A stretch of 58,213 nucleotides of DNA from Bacillota bacterium (GTDB lineage Bacteria; Bacillota; Sulfobacillia; DUSP01; JBFMCS01). This document shows, one piece after another, positions 15,557-25,716 of this stretch; the stretch's first letter is position 1; every line of letters starts with the position of its first letter. The notes below the pieces were generated by a model, which searched no databases, had not been told where the DNA came from, and saw only the letters and a program-made list of their open reading frames with translations. The stretch covers positions 93,319 to 151,531 of the forward strand of contig JBFMCS010000052.1 of the NCBI GenBank assembly GCA_040754315.1. Reading direction: 5' to 3'. The position numbers and the translations under genes are program-made.

Positions 15557-16303
15557 TCAAGAATACCTTACCTGTTCAAGACAGAGACCGGAGGCAGGAA
15601 CGGTAGGCCCAGCCATGCCCCTCTCCCCAGTCTCCAGGGCATGGCGGACATCCCCAGGGGTGAGCCGCCCCCGCCCTGTCTCCAGCAGTGTCCCCACGAT
15701 GATCCTGACCATATTGTAGAGGAACCCATCAGCCTCCAGGTAGAATCTGAGAAATGGTCCCTCCTCATTCACATCCAGCCGGTTGAGGGTCCGGACGCTT
15801 CCCTTCACGGAGCTGCCCATAGCCCTGAATGCCCGGAAATCGTGCTCCCCTACCAGGACATTTGCCGCCTCCACCAAGGGATCCATGGAGAGGTCCTCCC
15901 AGAAATGGTAGCTATACTTGCTGTAAAAGGGCGACCGCCGCCTGTCCCTCCATACAGTGTAGCTGTAGAGCTTGGAGACTGCCTCGTACTGGGGGTGGAA
16001 GCCCGTGGGTACTTCAACCGCGTCCCACAGAGCGATGTCCGCTGGCAGCCGGGCATTTGCTGCTTCAGGTATTCTCTCCGTCGGAATGTTCCCTTCCAGG
16101 GAGAAGCACACTACCTGTCCCACGGCGTGTACTCCTGCATCGGTTCTCCCCGCCCCCACTACCCTTAGAGGGTGCCCTGCGATGAAGGAGAGGGCGCTCT
16201 CCAGTTCTCCCTGGATTGTGGCGAGGCCCTTCTGGCGCTGGAACCCTGCGTATGCCGTGCCGTCGTATTGCACCGTGGCCTTTATGTGCCTGGAACGACT
16301 CAA
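15557..16303 (-). CDS. truA: tRNA pseudouridine(38-40) synthase
   Basis: A 248-residue TruA that isomerises uridines 38-40 in the tRNA anticodon arm. The catalytic-aspartate motif GAGRTDAGVHA is near residue 50, with the N-terminal VQYDGTAYAGFQRQ and the C-terminal FLYNMVRIIVGTLLETGRG segments typical of the family. The start is TTG 16301-16303, with a run of G's about six bases upstream; no better ATG exists. It lies between ecfT and rplM, the normal Bacillota position. Confidence 0.95.
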   Translation of the reverse strand: MSRSRHIKATVQYDGTAYAGFQRQKGLATIQGELESALSFIAGHPLRVVGAGRTDAGVHAVGQVVCFSLEGNIPTERIPEAANARLPADIALWDAVEVPTGFHPQYEAVSKLYSYTVWRDRRRSPFYSKYSYHFWEDLSMDPLVEAANVLVGEHDFRAFRAMGSSVKGSVRTLNRLDVNEEGPFLRFYLEADGFLYNMVRIIVGTLLETGRGRLTPGDVRHALETGERGMAGPTVPASGLCLEQVRYS

Positions 16304-16316
16304 GAAGGCCCCCCCC

Positions 16317-17120
16317 TTAGAGCAACAAGCGGCCTAGCACAATGCTGCTCGCCATGATGGCACTGAAGACCGTCAAGGCCACGTAGTCCGCCAGGCCAAG
16401 TCTCAACTGCTTCATCCTGGTGCGGTTCTCGCCCCCGCGGTAGCACCGGGCCTCCATGGCCAGGGCCAGGTCATCCGCCCGGCGGAATGCCCCCACGAAC
16501 AGGGGTACTAGGAGGGGCACCATACCCCTGGCGCGTTTCACGATATTGCCGCTCTCGAAGTCCGCTCCCCTGGCCATTTGGGCCTTCATAATCTTTTCGG
16601 CCTCCTCCAGCAGGGTGGGGATGAACCGTAGAGCGATGGTCATCATCATGGCCAGCTCATGGGCGGGGACACCCAGGGGCTTGAAGGGCCTCAGGAGTGC
16701 CTCTATACCGTCAGTGAGGGCAATGGGGGATGTTGTGAGCGTCAGGAGGCTGGTGGTACTGATGAGCAACAGGAGCCGGGACGCCATGAACGCGCCTTGA
16801 ACGAGCCCCTGCCGGGAGCCGGTCAAGGGACCCAGGGTGAACAGGGGCTCCCCCTTGGTGAAGAACACGTGGAGTACCAGGGTGAAGGCCAGGATGAACA
16901 GGATTGGCCTGAGGGTTCTTAGCACAAGCCTGACCGGAACCCTGGATAGGAGTATCGCCCCCAGGGAGAATGCGCTCAGGACACCGTAGGCTGGCACCCC
17001 TTTTACCAGGAACAGCACAACAATGTATATGATGGCCATGACGATCTTCGTCCTGGGGTCGAGCCTGTGGCTGAGTGACTCAACCGGGTAGTACTGGCCT
17101 AAGACCACGTTCCTAAACAC
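16317..17120 (-). CDS. ecfT: ECF transporter transmembrane subunit EcfT
   Basis: A 267-residue membrane protein that couples the EcfA ATPases to interchangeable substrate-binding S components for vitamin and metal uptake (group II ECF systems). Features are the N-terminal VVLGQYYPVESLSHRLDPRTKI, the coupling motifs MKAQMARGADFESG (A-R-G) and LAMEARCYRGG (A-R-C/G) in the cytoplasmic helices, and several membrane helices. GTG 17118-17120 overlaps the ecfA2 stop and has GAAGAAGGG upstream; the longer frame from 17198 is rejected. No S component is in the window. Confidence 0.93.
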   Translation of the reverse strand: MFRNVVLGQYYPVESLSHRLDPRTKIVMAIIYIVVLFLVKGVPAYGVLSAFSLGAILLSRVPVRLVLRTLRPILFILAFTLVLHVFFTKGEPLFTLGPLTGSRQGLVQGAFMASRLLLLISTTSLLTLTTSPIALTDGIEALLRPFKPLGVPAHELAMMMTIALRFIPTLLEEAEKIMKAQMARGADFESGNIVKRARGMVPLLVPLFVGAFRRADDLALAMEARCYRGGENRTRMKQLRLGLADYVALTVFSAIMASSIVLGRLLL

Positions 17121-17973
17121 TTGTCCGGCCCTTCTTCCACTCCAGTATTGAATCCCTAGCCTCCTCCACAGTGAGCGCCCCACGCTTGACAGGAACACCC
17201 TTAAGGGCCAGCTGGCTCATTAACCTGGTCATCTGCGGGACGTCAAGGCCCATTCCCCGGAGCAACTGGTCCTGAAGGAAGACCTCCCTGGGAGGGCCCT
17301 CCAGAACCACCCTGCCCTTATCCATGACCACAAGGCGTTCAACCAGCCTCGCTATCTCCTCCATGCTGTGAGACACAAGGATAACCGTAATGCCTCTCTC
17401 GGAGTGAAGGTCCTTGATCCTGCCCAGTATCTCGTCACGGCCCTGAGGGTCCAGGCCCGCCGTGGGCTCGTCCAAGACCAGGTACTTGGGCTCCATGGCC
17501 AGGACCCCTGCCATAGCCACCCGCCGCATTTGCCCGCCGCTGAGCTCGAAGGGGGACCTTTCCGCGAGGTCTTCACCCACTCCCACCAGCCCCAGGGCCT
17601 CTTTTACCCGGCGTTCGATCTCCTCTTCTGCCAGCCCCAGGTTTCTGGGGCCGAAAGACACGTCCCGGCGCACAGTCTCCTCAAATAGCTGGTGTTCGGG
17701 GTACTGGAAGATGAGGCCAACCTTGCGGCGGACGTCCCTCCAGGAGGCCTTGTCCCTGAACACGTCCGCACCATCCACAAGAACGCGGCCTGCCGTGGGT
17801 TTCAGAAGCCCGTTGAAGTGTTGTATGAGTGTGGACTTGCCGGAGCCCGTGGGCCCGATTATACCTAGAAACTGCCCGTCCGGGATAAAAAGGTTTACGC
17901 TGGCAACAGCCCTTACTTCAAACTTGGTCCCTGGCATGTAGGTGTGGGCGAGGTCTTGCACCACTATTGGCAT
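17113..17973 (-). CDS. ecfA2: ECF transporter ATPase EcfA2
   Basis: A 286-residue ABC ATPase of the general ECF module. Walker [10 protein letters not shown] is at residues 40-48, then Q-loop [15 protein letters not shown], signature [18 protein letters not shown] and Walker [16 protein letters not shown]. The [13 protein letters not shown] form identifies the EcfA2 (CbiO2/EcfA') branch. It starts inside the end of ecfA1 (10-base overlap) and its stop overlaps the ecfT start. Confidence 0.93.
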   Translation of the reverse strand: MPIVVQDLAHTYMPGTKFEVRAVASVNLFIPDGQFLGIIGPTGSGKSTLIQHFNGLLKPTAGRVLVDGADVFRDKASWRDVRRKVGLIFQYPEHQLFEETVRRDVSFGPRNLGLAEEEIERRVKEALGLVGVGEDLAERSPFELSGGQMRRVAMAGVLAMEPKYLVLDEPTAGLDPQGRDEILGRIKDLHSERGITVILVSHSMEEIARLVERLVVMDKGRVVLEGPPREVFLQDQLLRGMGLDVPQMTRLMSQLALKGVPVKRGALTVEEARDSILEWKKGRTSV

Positions 17974-18803
17974 AGGTGCTCCACCATCTCGTCCACAGTG
18001 AGGAGGTCTCCAGGGACATCCAAGCCTGCCGCTCGGAGTTGCTGAGCTAGCACCAGGACCTGCGGGACGTCAAGGCCCATTCCCCTGAGGAGGTCAACCC
18101 TGGAGAAAACCTCGGACGGGGAGCCCGCCATGGCTACCTGTCCACCCTCCATCACCAGCACCCTGTCAGCATCCACGGCCTCCTCCATGAAGTGGGTGAT
18201 GAGGATGACCGTTATGCCCTCCCCGTTCAGCGTCTTGATGGTGGAAAGCACCTCAAGGCGTCCCTGGGGGTCTAGCATAGCCGTGGGTTCGTCCAGTATG
18301 ATGCACTCTGGCCTCATGGCCAGGATCCCAGCGATGGCAACTCGCTGTTTCTGGCCTCCTGACAGCAGGTGTGGGGCGAAACTGGCGTAGCCAGCCATGT
18401 CTACGGCTTCCAGGGATTCCGTCACCCGCCTCCTGATCTCTCCAGGATCAAGGCCCAGGTTCTCTGGACCAAAGGCAACGTCCTCCTCCACAACTGCCGC
18501 GACAAGCTGGTTGTCCGGGTTCTGGAATACCATTCCCGCAGATTGCCTAACGTTCCAGAGATTCTCCGGCCTCCGTGTATCCATCCCCCGTACCCACACA
18601 GCACCCTCTGTGGGCAAAAGCAGTGCATTTAGGTGTTTTGCCAGGGTGGACTTGCCCGAACCGTTCCGCCCAATTATGGCGATGAACTCGCCTTTTTTCA
18701 CGTGAAACTCAACACCAGTTAGGGCAAGGATCTCACCTTGGTCACCCAAGCTGTAACGATGGCCGAGATTCTCGGCCTCAACTATGTTTGCGGTACCGCT
18801 CAA
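17964..18803 (-). CDS. ecfA1: ECF transporter ATPase EcfA1
   Basis: A 279-residue ABC ATPase, partner of EcfA2. Walker [10 protein letters not shown] is at residues 45-53, Q-loop [23 protein letters not shown], signature [18 protein letters not shown] and Walker [16 protein letters not shown]. The FQNPDNQ motif marks the EcfA1 branch. It follows rplQ by 17 bases, so expression of the transporter module is tied to the ribosomal operon, as in most Bacillota. Confidence 0.93.
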   Translation of the reverse strand: MSGTANIVEAENLGHRYSLGDQGEILALTGVEFHVKKGEFIAIIGRNGSGKSTLAKHLNALLLPTEGAVWVRGMDTRRPENLWNVRQSAGMVFQNPDNQLVAAVVEEDVAFGPENLGLDPGEIRRRVTESLEAVDMAGYASFAPHLLSGGQKQRVAIAGILAMRPECIILDEPTAMLDPQGRLEVLSTIKTLNGEGITVILITHFMEEAVDADRVLVMEGGQVAMAGSPSEVFSRVDLLRGMGLDVPQVLVLAQQLRAAGLDVPGDLLTVDEMVEHLCQ

Positions 18804-18820
18804 GGCATTCGCCTCCCAGG

Positions 18821-19159
18821 CTACACCAGTTCCACCACAGCCATGGGAGCCCCGTCGCCCCTCCTGGGCTCCGTTTTGGATATGCGGGTGTACCCACCCT
18901 GGCGGTTGGCGTAGCGCGGTCCCAGGGACTCGAAGAGTTTTGTGACCACATCCTCATCCGTCAGGTAGGCTAGGACCTGCCGCCGCGCGTGCAGGTCCCC
19001 GCGCTTGCCCAGGGTGATCATCTTCTCGGCTATGGAACGCACCGTTTTCGCCTTGGTCTCTGTTGTCTCAATTCTCTCCTCCCGCAAGAAGGAGGTTACT
19101 ATGTTCCTCAACAGGGCCCTGCGCTGGTCAGACGGGCGCCCGAACTTGCTCATTCCCAT
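18821..19159 (-). CDS. rplQ: 50S ribosomal protein L17
   Basis: A 112-residue L17 recognised from [29 protein letters not shown] and the C-terminal [25 protein letters not shown]. The ATG at 19159 has GCAGGAGGTG upstream. It is the last alpha-operon gene, directly after rpoA and before the ecfA1-ecfA2-ecfT module. Confidence 0.97.
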   Translation of the reverse strand: MGMSKFGRPSDQRRALLRNIVTSFLREERIETTETKAKTVRSIAEKMITLGKRGDLHARRQVLAYLTDEDVVTKLFESLGPRYANRQGGYTRISKTEPRRGDGAPMAVVELV

Positions 19160-19194
19160 GAATGTGACACCTCCTGCGAGACCTCGCCAGCCCG

Positions 19195-20142
19195 TCAGTC
19201 CTCTGAGGGCTTAAGGCCCAGCCCCAGGTTGGCCAGCTTGATCTTGACTTCTTCCAGTGACTTCTTACCGAGGTTTCGCACCTTGATCATCTCTTCATCA
19301 GTCTTCTCCGTGAGTTCGCCAACGGTGTTAATCCCGGCCCTCTTAAGACAGTTGAATGAGCGGACAGACAGCTCCAACTCCTCAATGGGTGTCTCCAGGA
19401 GGCGGCTCCGCTCGTCCTCCTCACGGTCCGCCGTTATCTCGATCTCCTCTGTCGTATCGGTAAGCCCAACAAAGAGCTTCAGGTGCTCCATCAGGATCTT
19501 GGCCCCCAGGCTCGTTGCCTCCTCGGGGGATATGGTTCCGTTGGTCCATACCTCCAGGGTCAGGCGGTCGTAGTCCGTAACCTGCCCCACCCGGGTGTCT
19601 TCCACGCTGTAGTTAACCCGCCTTATGGGCGTGAAGATGGAATCCAGCGGGATAACCCCAATGGGCTGCTCGCCCTTCTTGTTGCGCTCCGCGGGAACGT
19701 AACCGCGCCCCTTTTCCACGATCATCTCCATGACAAGCCTTCCGCCCTTGGCCAGGGTGGCTATGTGGAGGTCAGGGTTGAGTATCTCCACATCCGCATC
19801 GGTAGCGATGTCAGATGCCGTGACCTCGCCCTCAGCCTCAGCCTCAATGCGGATCACCTTCGCCTCGTCGCTGTGTATCTTAAGGTAGAGGCGCTTGAGG
19901 TTGAGTATTATATCGGTGGTGTCCTCGATAACACCGGGTATGGTAGAGAATTCGTGGAGCACGCCCTCGATCTTGACGGATGTCACCGCCGCACCTGGCA
20001 AAGACGACAGGAGGATCCTCCTAAGGGAGTTCCCCAGGGTGATCCCGTAGCCCCGTTCCAGGGGCTCAATCACGAACCTCCCGTAGGAGTTGTCCTCACT
20101 GATCTCCCAAACCTCGATCTTAGGTTTCGCAATCTCGATCAT
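19195..20142 (-). CDS. rpoA: RNA polymerase alpha subunit
   Basis: A 315-residue RpoA. The N-terminal assembly domain contains [23 protein letters not shown]. An acidic linker ([11 protein letters not shown]) leads to the C-terminal DNA- and activator-binding domain with [22 protein letters not shown] and [18 protein letters not shown] 20140-20142 ([11 protein letters not shown]) follows AAGGAGGG; the longer frame from 20187 runs into the rpsD end and is not homologous. Position between rpsD and rplQ is standard. Confidence 0.97.
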   Translation of the reverse strand: MIEIAKPKIEVWEISEDNSYGRFVIEPLERGYGITLGNSLRRILLSSLPGAAVTSVKIEGVLHEFSTIPGVIEDTTDIILNLKRLYLKIHSDEAKVIRIEAEAEGEVTASDIATDADVEILNPDLHIATLAKGGRLVMEMIVEKGRGYVPAERNKKGEQPIGVIPLDSIFTPIRRVNYSVEDTRVGQVTDYDRLTLEVWTNGTISPEEATSLGAKILMEHLKLFVGLTDTTEEIEITADREEDERSRLLETPIEELELSVRSFNCLKRAGINTVGELTEKTDEEMIKVRNLGKKSLEEVKIKLANLGLGLKPSED

Positions 20143-20202
20143 CCACTCGGACCCTCCTTGGCACAGGAATTCTTCCTTGGGCCCCACAGGTCATTCGGCG
20201 GT

Positions 20203-20829
20203 TTATCTGGAATAGAGCTCCACGATCAGGTGTTCCTCCACTGGGATATCTATGTTCTCACGGTTCGGATACCGGAGTACCTTGGCTGCCATGTTATCCA
20301 CGTCCACCTCAAGCCACTCGGGGAAGCTGCGGCCCTTGGCGAACTCCTGGAGTTCCTTCATCCTGGCATCATCGCGGAACTTGGGCTTCACAGCGACAAT
20401 GTCGCCCTGCTTGACCAAGTACGATGGGACATCGACCTTCTTGCCGTTGACGGTGAAGTGCCCGTGCCTTACCAGCTGGCGAGCTTCCGCCCTCGAGGCC
20501 CCAGCCCCCATCCTGTGGACCACGTTGTCAAGGCGCCTCTCCAGCAACTGTAGAAGGATCTCGCCGGTCACACCCCGGGATTGCTCGGCCTTCCGGAAGT
20601 ACCTGCGGAATTGCGCTTCGAGCACTCCATAGACCTTCCGGACCTTCTGCTTTTCCCTGAGCTGGATCCCGTACTCCGATACCTTCTTCCTACCCTGGCC
20701 GTGCTCCCCAGGGGGATAGTTCCTCTTGTCAACAGGACACTTGGGTGTATAGCACTTTTCGCCCTTGAGGAAGAGTTTGCCTCCCTCGCGGCGGCATTGC
20801 CTGCACACTGCCTTTGTATACCTAGCCAC
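20203..20829 (-). CDS. rpsD: 30S ribosomal protein S4 (zinc form)
   Basis: A 208-residue S4, a primary 16S rRNA-binding protein. The N-terminus carries a zinc-knuckle cluster (CRQCRREG...CYTPKCP), so this is the C+ form. The S4 RNA-binding domain is around [31 protein letters not shown]. The start is GTG 20827-20829 behind AGGAGGTGAAGAAGC. Here rpsD is inside the alpha operon between rpsK and rpoA, unlike Bacillus subtilis where it is separate. Confidence 0.97.
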   Translation of the reverse strand: MARYTKAVCRQCRREGGKLFLKGEKCYTPKCPVDKRNYPPGEHGQGRKKVSEYGIQLREKQKVRKVYGVLEAQFRRYFRKAEQSRGVTGEILLQLLERRLDNVVHRMGAGASRAEARQLVRHGHFTVNGKKVDVPSYLVKQGDIVAVKPKFRDDARMKELQEFAKGRSFPEWLEVDVDNMAAKVLRYPNRENIDIPVEEHLIVELYSR

Positions 20830-20846
20830 GCTTCTTCACCTCCTGC

Positions 20847-21236
20847 CTATACCCTCCTGCGTTTGGGTGGCCTGCAGCCGTTGTGTGGTACCGGTGTTGT
20901 GTCCTCTATGGCGTTTACCTCCAAACCGGCTGCCTGCAGGGAACGGATGGCCGCCTCCCGGCCTGCGCCCGGTCCCTTCACCCTTACTTCTACCTCTTTC
21001 ATGCCATAGTTCATGGCCTCTTTGGCCGCCTTGTCCGCGGCCAACTGCGCGGCAAAGGGCGTGCTCTTCCTGGAGCCCTTGAAGCCGACGGTGCCAGCGG
21101 TAGCCCAGGCCAGGGCATTCCCTGAAGTATCGGTGATGGTCACCGTGGTATTGTTAAAGGTGGAACGGACATGGGCAACACCTCGCTCCACCATCTTCCG
21201 TTCTCTCTTCTTGGCTCTTGTAGTACGCTTAGCCAA
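20847..21236 (-). CDS. rpsK: 30S ribosomal protein S11
   Basis: A 129-residue S11 with [35 protein letters not shown] and the C-terminal [15 protein letters not shown] tail. It forms part of the platform at the E site. The start is a TTG (21234-21236) behind GGGAGGG; no ATG start is available at the homologous position, which is unusual for a highly expressed protein. Confidence 0.97.
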   Translation of the reverse strand: MAKRTTRAKKRERKMVERGVAHVRSTFNNTTVTITDTSGNALAWATAGTVGFKGSRKSTPFAAQLAADKAAKEAMNYGMKEVEVRVKGPGAGREAAIRSLQAAGLEVNAIEDTTPVPHNGCRPPKRRRV

Positions 21237-21253
21237 CTAGATCCCTCCCTTCA

Positions 21254-21625
21254 CTACTTCTTCCTCCGGACGCCTACGGTCTTCTTGGGGCCCTTTCTAG
21301 TCCGAGCGTTAGTCTTTGTGCGCTGTCCCCTTACAGGGAGGCCTCGCCGGTGCCTCAGGCCACGGTAGCTGCCGATCTCAATGAGGCGCTTGATGCTCAT
21401 CTGCACCTCGCGCTGGAGGTCTCCTTCCACCTTCACGCTCTTGTCGATGTACTCCCTTAGCCTAGAGACCTCTTCCTCGGTAAGATCTCTCACTCGCGTA
21501 TCAGGGTTGACCTTTGTTGCATTGATTATCTTCCTGGCGGTCGAATCACCGATCCCGTATATGTAATGCAAGGCCGCTTCAATCCTTTTGTCCCTGGGGA
21601 GGTCAATTCCCGCAATCCTAGCCAA
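21254..21625 (-). CDS. rpsM: 30S ribosomal protein S13
   Basis: A 123-residue S13: [25 protein letters not shown] at the N-terminus and [30 protein letters not shown] at the C-terminus, the tail that contacts P-site tRNA. The start is TTG 21623-21625 with AGGAGGTGAGG upstream. It follows rpmJ by 20 bases. Confidence 0.97.
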   Translation of the reverse strand: MARIAGIDLPRDKRIEAALHYIYGIGDSTARKIINATKVNPDTRVRDLTEEEVSRLREYIDKSVKVEGDLQREVQMSIKRLIEIGSYRGLRHRRGLPVRGQRTKTNARTRKGPKKTVGVRRKK

Positions 21626-21645
21626 TCATCCTCACCTCCTGCTCC

Positions 21646-21759
21646 TTAGCCTTGTTTCTGCTTGTGCTTCGGGTTAGTGCATATTACCCGCACTCGCCCG
21701 TGCCTTTTAATGATCTTGCACTTCTCGCAAATCCTCTTGACTGACGGCCGTACCTTCAC
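21646..21759 (-). CDS. rpmJ: 50S ribosomal protein L36 (zinc form)
   Basis: A 37-residue protein beginning [19 protein letters not shown] and ending NPKHKQKQG, read directly from the minus strand. It has the C-x2-C, C and H zinc ligands of the C+ form of L36. The start is GTG 21757-21759. Gene order infA-rpmJ-rpsM is universal in Bacillota and confirms it. Confidence 0.95.
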   Translation of the reverse strand: MKVRPSVKRICEKCKIIKRHGRVRVICTNPKHKQKQG

Positions 21760-21790
21760 TGGAAAAACCCCCTTGAATAACCGGTATCCC

Positions 21791-22009
21791 TTATTTATAG
21801 CGATAGACTATCCGCCCCCGGGAAAGGTCGTAGGGAGACAGCTGAATGGTTACCTTGTCCCCAGGAAGAATGCGAATAAAGTTCATCCTGATCTTGCCGG
21901 AGACGTGGGCCAGGACCTTATGGCCGTTGGCCAGCTCCACCCTGAACATGGCGTTGGGCAGTGGCTCGATAACCGTTCCTTCGACCTCGATGGCGTCCTG
22001 TTTAACCAT
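21791..22009 (-). CDS. infA: Translation initiation factor IF-1
   Basis: A 72-residue OB-fold (S1-like) protein: [21 protein letters not shown], then [25 protein letters not shown] and [16 protein letters not shown]. This is the complete IF-1 pattern. It binds the ribosomal A site during initiation. ATG 22009 follows GGGAGGTGATGCAAGGG. It lies between the KOW protein and rpmJ. Confidence 0.97.
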   Translation of the reverse strand: MVKQDAIEVEGTVIEPLPNAMFRVELANGHKVLAHVSGKIRMNFIRILPGDKVTIQLSPYDLSRGRIVYRYK

Positions 22010-22033
22010 ACCCTTGCATCACCTCCCTTGCGC

Positions 22034-22351
22034 CTAGTTACCTTGGGGTCCAGCCAGGCAACCCAGGGCCCTCTTGAGATCTGCGTCGGATATCTCTTGC
22101 CCGGCCTCCAGCGACCGTCCCACTTCCTCCAAGACCTGCTTGTGAACAACCAGGTGTCGCAGGTTCTTTCTCTTGGGCTTCTTCGCCGATCGCCTGTCTC
22201 CATCCGCAACCTCAACGAAACGATGGTCGACTACTTTCATGATTGCATAGAACCTGCCCGCGTCTCTCCCGGCCTTGGATGACACTACCTGACCCCGCCT
22301 CAGGCTCCTCTCGCTAGCAGGGCCCGGTTCTCCCAGAGAATAATCCTCCAT
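22034..22351 (-). CDS. KOW-domain RNA-binding protein (L14e-like)
   Basis: A 105-residue protein with a KOW/SH3-like segment RRGQVVSSKAGRDAGRFYAIMKVVDHRFVEVADGD followed by a basic stretch KKPKRKNLRHL. Such L14e/L6e-like KOW proteins occur between map and infA in many Clostridia and Desulfotomaculum relatives. The gene position implies a ribosome or rRNA role, but none is established. ATG 22351 has GGAGGGAG about nine bases upstream. The C-terminal 40 residues are helical and less conserved. Confidence 0.82.
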   Translation of the reverse strand: MEDYSLGEPGPASERSLRRGQVVSSKAGRDAGRFYAIMKVVDHRFVEVADGDRRSAKKPKRKNLRHLVVHKQVLEEVGRSLEAGQEISDADLKRALGCLAGPQGN

Positions 22352-22391
22352 GGGTAATTATCTCCCTCCGGCCTGGAAGCCTATTCCAGTG

Positions 22392-23141
22392 CTAGTCCTT
22401 GCGGGTGAGCACCCATGCCTCTCCCCCGGTGATGCAGATGGTGTGCTCGAAGTGAGCGGACAACCTACCGTCAGCCGTGACGACTGTCCAGGTGTCTTCC
22501 TTGACGGTCACTTCGAAGCCTCCCAGGTTCACCATGGGTTCTATGGCCAGGGTCATTCCCGGGCGGAGCACTGGGCCCCTGCTGGGCTCACCGAAGTTGG
22601 GAACCTGAGGGTCTTCATGCATGCTCCTGCCGATGCCGTGCCCCACGAAATCCCGGACCACGGACATCCCCCGGGACTCAACGTACTCTTGCACCGCATG
22701 GGAGATGTCGCTCAGGTGGTTTCCGGCACGAGCCTGGCTGATGCCTGCTACCAGTGAACCCAGTGTCACCTCCAGGAGGCGGGCAGCATCCTCGGTCACG
22801 ATACCCACCGGCACGGTAAAGGCCGCATCTGCATAGAAGCCATTCACTACGGCCCCAATGTCAATGCTGAGAATGTCTCCTCTTCTCAGTCTCCTCTCCC
22901 CCGGTATCCCGTGTACCACTTCTTCATTGAGGGACGTGCAAATACTCCCCGGGAACCCGCGAAACCCCTTGAAGGCTGGGACTGCCCCTTGATCCCTGAT
23001 AAAGCGCTCAGCAATAGCGTCCAGCTCCAGAGTGGACAAGTTCGGTCTGACAGCCTCCTTGAGCACATCCATGGCATCCGCGACGATCTGGCCAGCCTTG
23101 CGCATGATTGCCAGCTCTTGGTCGGACTTGAGCACTATCAT
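22392..23141 (-). CDS. map: Methionine aminopeptidase, type I
   Basis: A 249-residue metallopeptidase removing N-terminal methionine from nascent proteins. Metal ligands are visible in the DILSIDIGAVVNGFYADAAFT region (two Asp), GHGIGRSMHEDPQVPN (His), MTLAIEPMVNLG (Glu) and HFEHTICIT (late region). The ATG overlaps the adk stop by ATGA. The secY-adk-map-infA order is standard Bacillota. Confidence 0.96.
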   Translation of the reverse strand: MIVLKSDQELAIMRKAGQIVADAMDVLKEAVRPNLSTLELDAIAERFIRDQGAVPAFKGFRGFPGSICTSLNEEVVHGIPGERRLRRGDILSIDIGAVVNGFYADAAFTVPVGIVTEDAARLLEVTLGSLVAGISQARAGNHLSDISHAVQEYVESRGMSVVRDFVGHGIGRSMHEDPQVPNFGEPSRGPVLRPGMTLAIEPMVNLGGFEVTVKEDTWTVVTADGRLSAHFEHTICITGGEAWVLTRKD

Positions 23142-23788
23142 ACTTCCACGGTCCCCAGCGCCTTGACGATGGCATAGCTGACATCGTCTATTGTACCAGT
23201 CCCATCTACCCTTCTGAGGTATCCCCTGTTGCCGTAGAACCCTAAGAGCGGTTGGGTCTCTCTCTCGTACACCCTCACGCGGTTGCTCACCGTCTCCTCT
23301 GTGTCATCCTTACGCTGGCGGAGTTCCGCGCCGCAGGTGCACCGCCTCCCCGGGGGCGGGGGATCGAATACCATGTGGTAACTGGCCCCGCAGGACCCGC
23401 ATACCCTCCGGCCTATGGCCCTCTCCACCAGCACTTCTTCAGGCACTTCCAGGCTTATGACGGCGTCGATCTTCATGCCCAGTTCTCCCAGGATGGCCTC
23501 CAGGGCCTCCGCCTGGGCTACCGTTCTCGGGAACCCATCCAGGACCACGTCTCCACCACAGTCCGGCATGGCAAGACGCTCCTTCACGATCCCCACTACC
23601 ACGTCATCGGGTACCAGCTCTCCGCGAGTCATGTACTCCTCGGCCTTTTTCCCCAGTGTAGTCCCCTGTGAGACAGCGATCCTGAACAGGTCGCCAGTGG
23701 ACACATGGCAGGCATTGAGTCTTCCGGCTATTCTCTTGGCCTGGGTGCCCTTTCCAGCACCGGGGGGTCCCATGAGAATCAGGAACAT
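23138..23788 (-). CDS. adk: Adenylate kinase with zinc LID
   Basis: A 216-residue long-form adenylate kinase (AMP + ATP to 2 ADP). The P-loop GPPGAGKGTQ is near residue 7, the NMP-binding region carries STGDLFR, DGFPRT is near residue 85, and the LID has four zinc cysteines (CGSCGASYH...CTCG). ATG 23788 has AGGGGGAGGAGTC upstream. It lies 12 bases after secY and overlaps map. Confidence 0.96.
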   Translation of the reverse strand: MFLILMGPPGAGKGTQAKRIAGRLNACHVSTGDLFRIAVSQGTTLGKKAEEYMTRGELVPDDVVVGIVKERLAMPDCGGDVVLDGFPRTVAQAEALEAILGELGMKIDAVISLEVPEEVLVERAIGRRVCGSCGASYHMVFDPPPPGRRCTCGAELRQRKDDTEETVSNRVRVYERETQPLLGFYGNRGYLRRVDGTGTIDDVSYAIVKALGTVEV

Positions 23789-23800
23789 GACTCCTCCCCC

Positions 23801-25069
23801 TTACCTCATGAAGCCCTGGTAGTGTCTCATTAGCAGGTGGGCTTCAATCTGCTTCATGGTCTCCAGGGCTACTCCCACCACGATGATCAGGGCCACACCC
23901 CCGAAGGCGACCCCGGGGATATCGGTGATACGCATAACGATGCCCGGCATTATGGCCACAGCTGCGAGGAAGAACGCTCCTGGAAGGGTTATCCTCACAA
24001 GTATCCTCTCCAGGTGTTCGGCCGTGTGCTTGCCTGGCCTGATACCTGGGATGAAGCCTCCCCACTTCTTCAGGTTGTTGGCCACGTCCATGGGGTTGAA
24101 GGTGACTGCCGTGTAAAAGTATGTGAAGAAGATGATTAGCACGGCAAAAAGCACGTGATAGGCCACGCCTGTACCAGCGAACAGTTCCTCTACCTTGCGT
24201 GCCCACGGATGCTGGATGAAGGCAGCTATTGTAGCTGGGAATGCCAGCATGGCTGAGGCAAAGATGACAGGGATCACGCCTGCCTGGTTCAGCCTCATGG
24301 GAATGTGGGTGCTCTGGCCTCCGTACATCTTCCTGCCCACAACCCTCTTAGAGTACTGCACCGGAACCCTTCTCTGGCCTTCCTGGACCCAGACAATCCC
24401 AGTGATGACCAGTGCCGCTATAACGCCTAGGAGAGCCACGTTGAACAGGCTTATACGTCCCACCTGGAGCAACGCCAGTATGTTGCCGAGGTCCACGGGC
24501 ATCATGGAGACAATGTTCACAAAAATGATCAGTGAGATGCCGTTGCCGATGCCCTTGTCGGTGATCTGCTCGCCCAGCCACATTAGGACCATGGTGCCGC
24601 TGGTGAGGCTGAGAACCACCACCACAAGGCTAAACATCCCCGGGTCTGCCAGGGCACCCTGGTTACGGATGAAGAAGCTCATACCTATCGCCTGGATGAG
24701 CGCCAGGAGAACCGTGCCGTACCGGGTGTACTGGCTCAGGATGCGCCGTCCCTCTTCGCCCTCCTTGGCAAGTTTCTCCAACTTGGGTATAACCATGGTC
24801 AACAGGTTCATGATGATGGACGCGTTAATATAAGGGTATATGCTCATGGCGAAGATGGAAAACGACTTCAACGCCCCGCCTGAGAACAGGTCCCAGAGGC
24901 CGAACAGGGTACCCTCCTGGAACATCCTGGCTATCACGGTAGCATCTATGCCAGGAACGGGTACGTGGGCTCCAATCCTCACCACCACGAACATCCAGAA
25001 GGTGAAGAACAGTCTCCTGCGGAGATCCCCCACACGCATGGCAGCCTTGAGGGAATCCAGAAGAGCCAT
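23801..25069 (-). CDS. secY: Protein translocase channel subunit SecY
   Basis: A 422-residue, ten-helix membrane protein, the channel of the Sec translocon with SecE (encoded near 51.4 kb). Typical are the N-terminal [47 protein letters not shown] and the cytoplasmic loop [36 protein letters not shown] 25069 is preceded by GAGGTGATATAGG and lies directly after the rplO stop. Confidence 0.96.
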   Translation of the reverse strand: [422 protein letters not shown]

Positions 25070-25070
25070 C

Positions 25071-25514
25071 CTATATCACCTCAGCCTTCCCGCCAGCAGC
25101 CTCGATCTTCTCCCTGGCCGAGCGAGTGAAGGCATGGGCCCTTACGGTGAAAGCCTTCTCGAGGCTGCCCCCACCCAGCACCTTCAGGCCGTCGGTCAGG
25201 TCCTTCACCACCTTCGCCTCTTTGAGGGTCTCTGGGGTAATGGTGCTACCCGTCTCAAAGCGCTCCAGGGTCCCTACATTGACCTCTGAGTAGACCTTGC
25301 GGTGCCGGTAGTTGGAGAAGCCTCTCTTGGGAATCCTCCGCTGGAGGGGCATCTGCCCACCCTCAAAGCCTGGCCTGACGCCCCCGCCTGACCTGGCGTT
25401 CTGACCCTTGTGGCCCTTGCCTGATGTCTTGCCTCTGCCAGAACCGGTTCCCCTTCCGACCCTCTTAGCCTTCTTCCGGGCACCAGGAGCCGGCCTTAAC
25501 TCGTGCAGCTTCAC
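25071..25514 (-). CDS. rplO: 50S ribosomal protein L15
   Basis: A 147-residue L15: [21 protein letters not shown], the glycine- and basic-rich region [30 protein letters not shown] and the C-terminal GGKAEVI. GTG 25512-25514 overlaps the rpmD stop, indicating translational coupling. It is followed at once by secY. Confidence 0.97.
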   Translation of the reverse strand: MKLHELRPAPGARKKAKRVGRGTGSGRGKTSGKGHKGQNARSGGGVRPGFEGGQMPLQRRIPKRGFSNYRHRKVYSEVNVGTLERFETGSTITPETLKEAKVVKDLTDGLKVLGGGSLEKAFTVRAHAFTRSAREKIEAAGGKAEVI

Positions 25515-25702
25515 GATGGCTCGACCTCCTCCACTTCCACCAGATGGGCCACCTTGCGGATCATACCGCGAACTGCTGGCCCGTCCTCCCGTACCACTTG
25601 GGAGCCTATTCTTCTAAGGCCTAGGGCCTCCATGGTGGCCCGGTGGTACTTGGTCTGCCCAAATGCGCTCTTGCGCTGTGTGATCTTAAGCTTGCCTGCC
25701 AC
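25511..25702 (-). CDS. rpmD: 50S ribosomal protein L30
   Basis: A 63-residue L30: [25 protein letters not shown] with the [13 protein letters not shown]-terminus. GTG 25700-25702 is preferred because GAGGGGGTG lies six bases upstream and the protein then matches normal L30 length; an in-frame GTG at 25711 is the longer alternative. It is the usual small gene between rpsE and rplO. Confidence 0.93.
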   Translation of the reverse strand: MAGKLKITQRKSAFGQTKYHRATMEALGLRRIGSQVVREDGPAVRGMIRKVAHLVEVEEVEPS

Positions 25703-25716
25703 CTGTGCCACCCCCT

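Noticed and set aside
19483-20553. 356-codon plus-strand frame across rpoA and rpsD
   Set aside because: Antisense to two certain genes with intact borders; no family resemblance.
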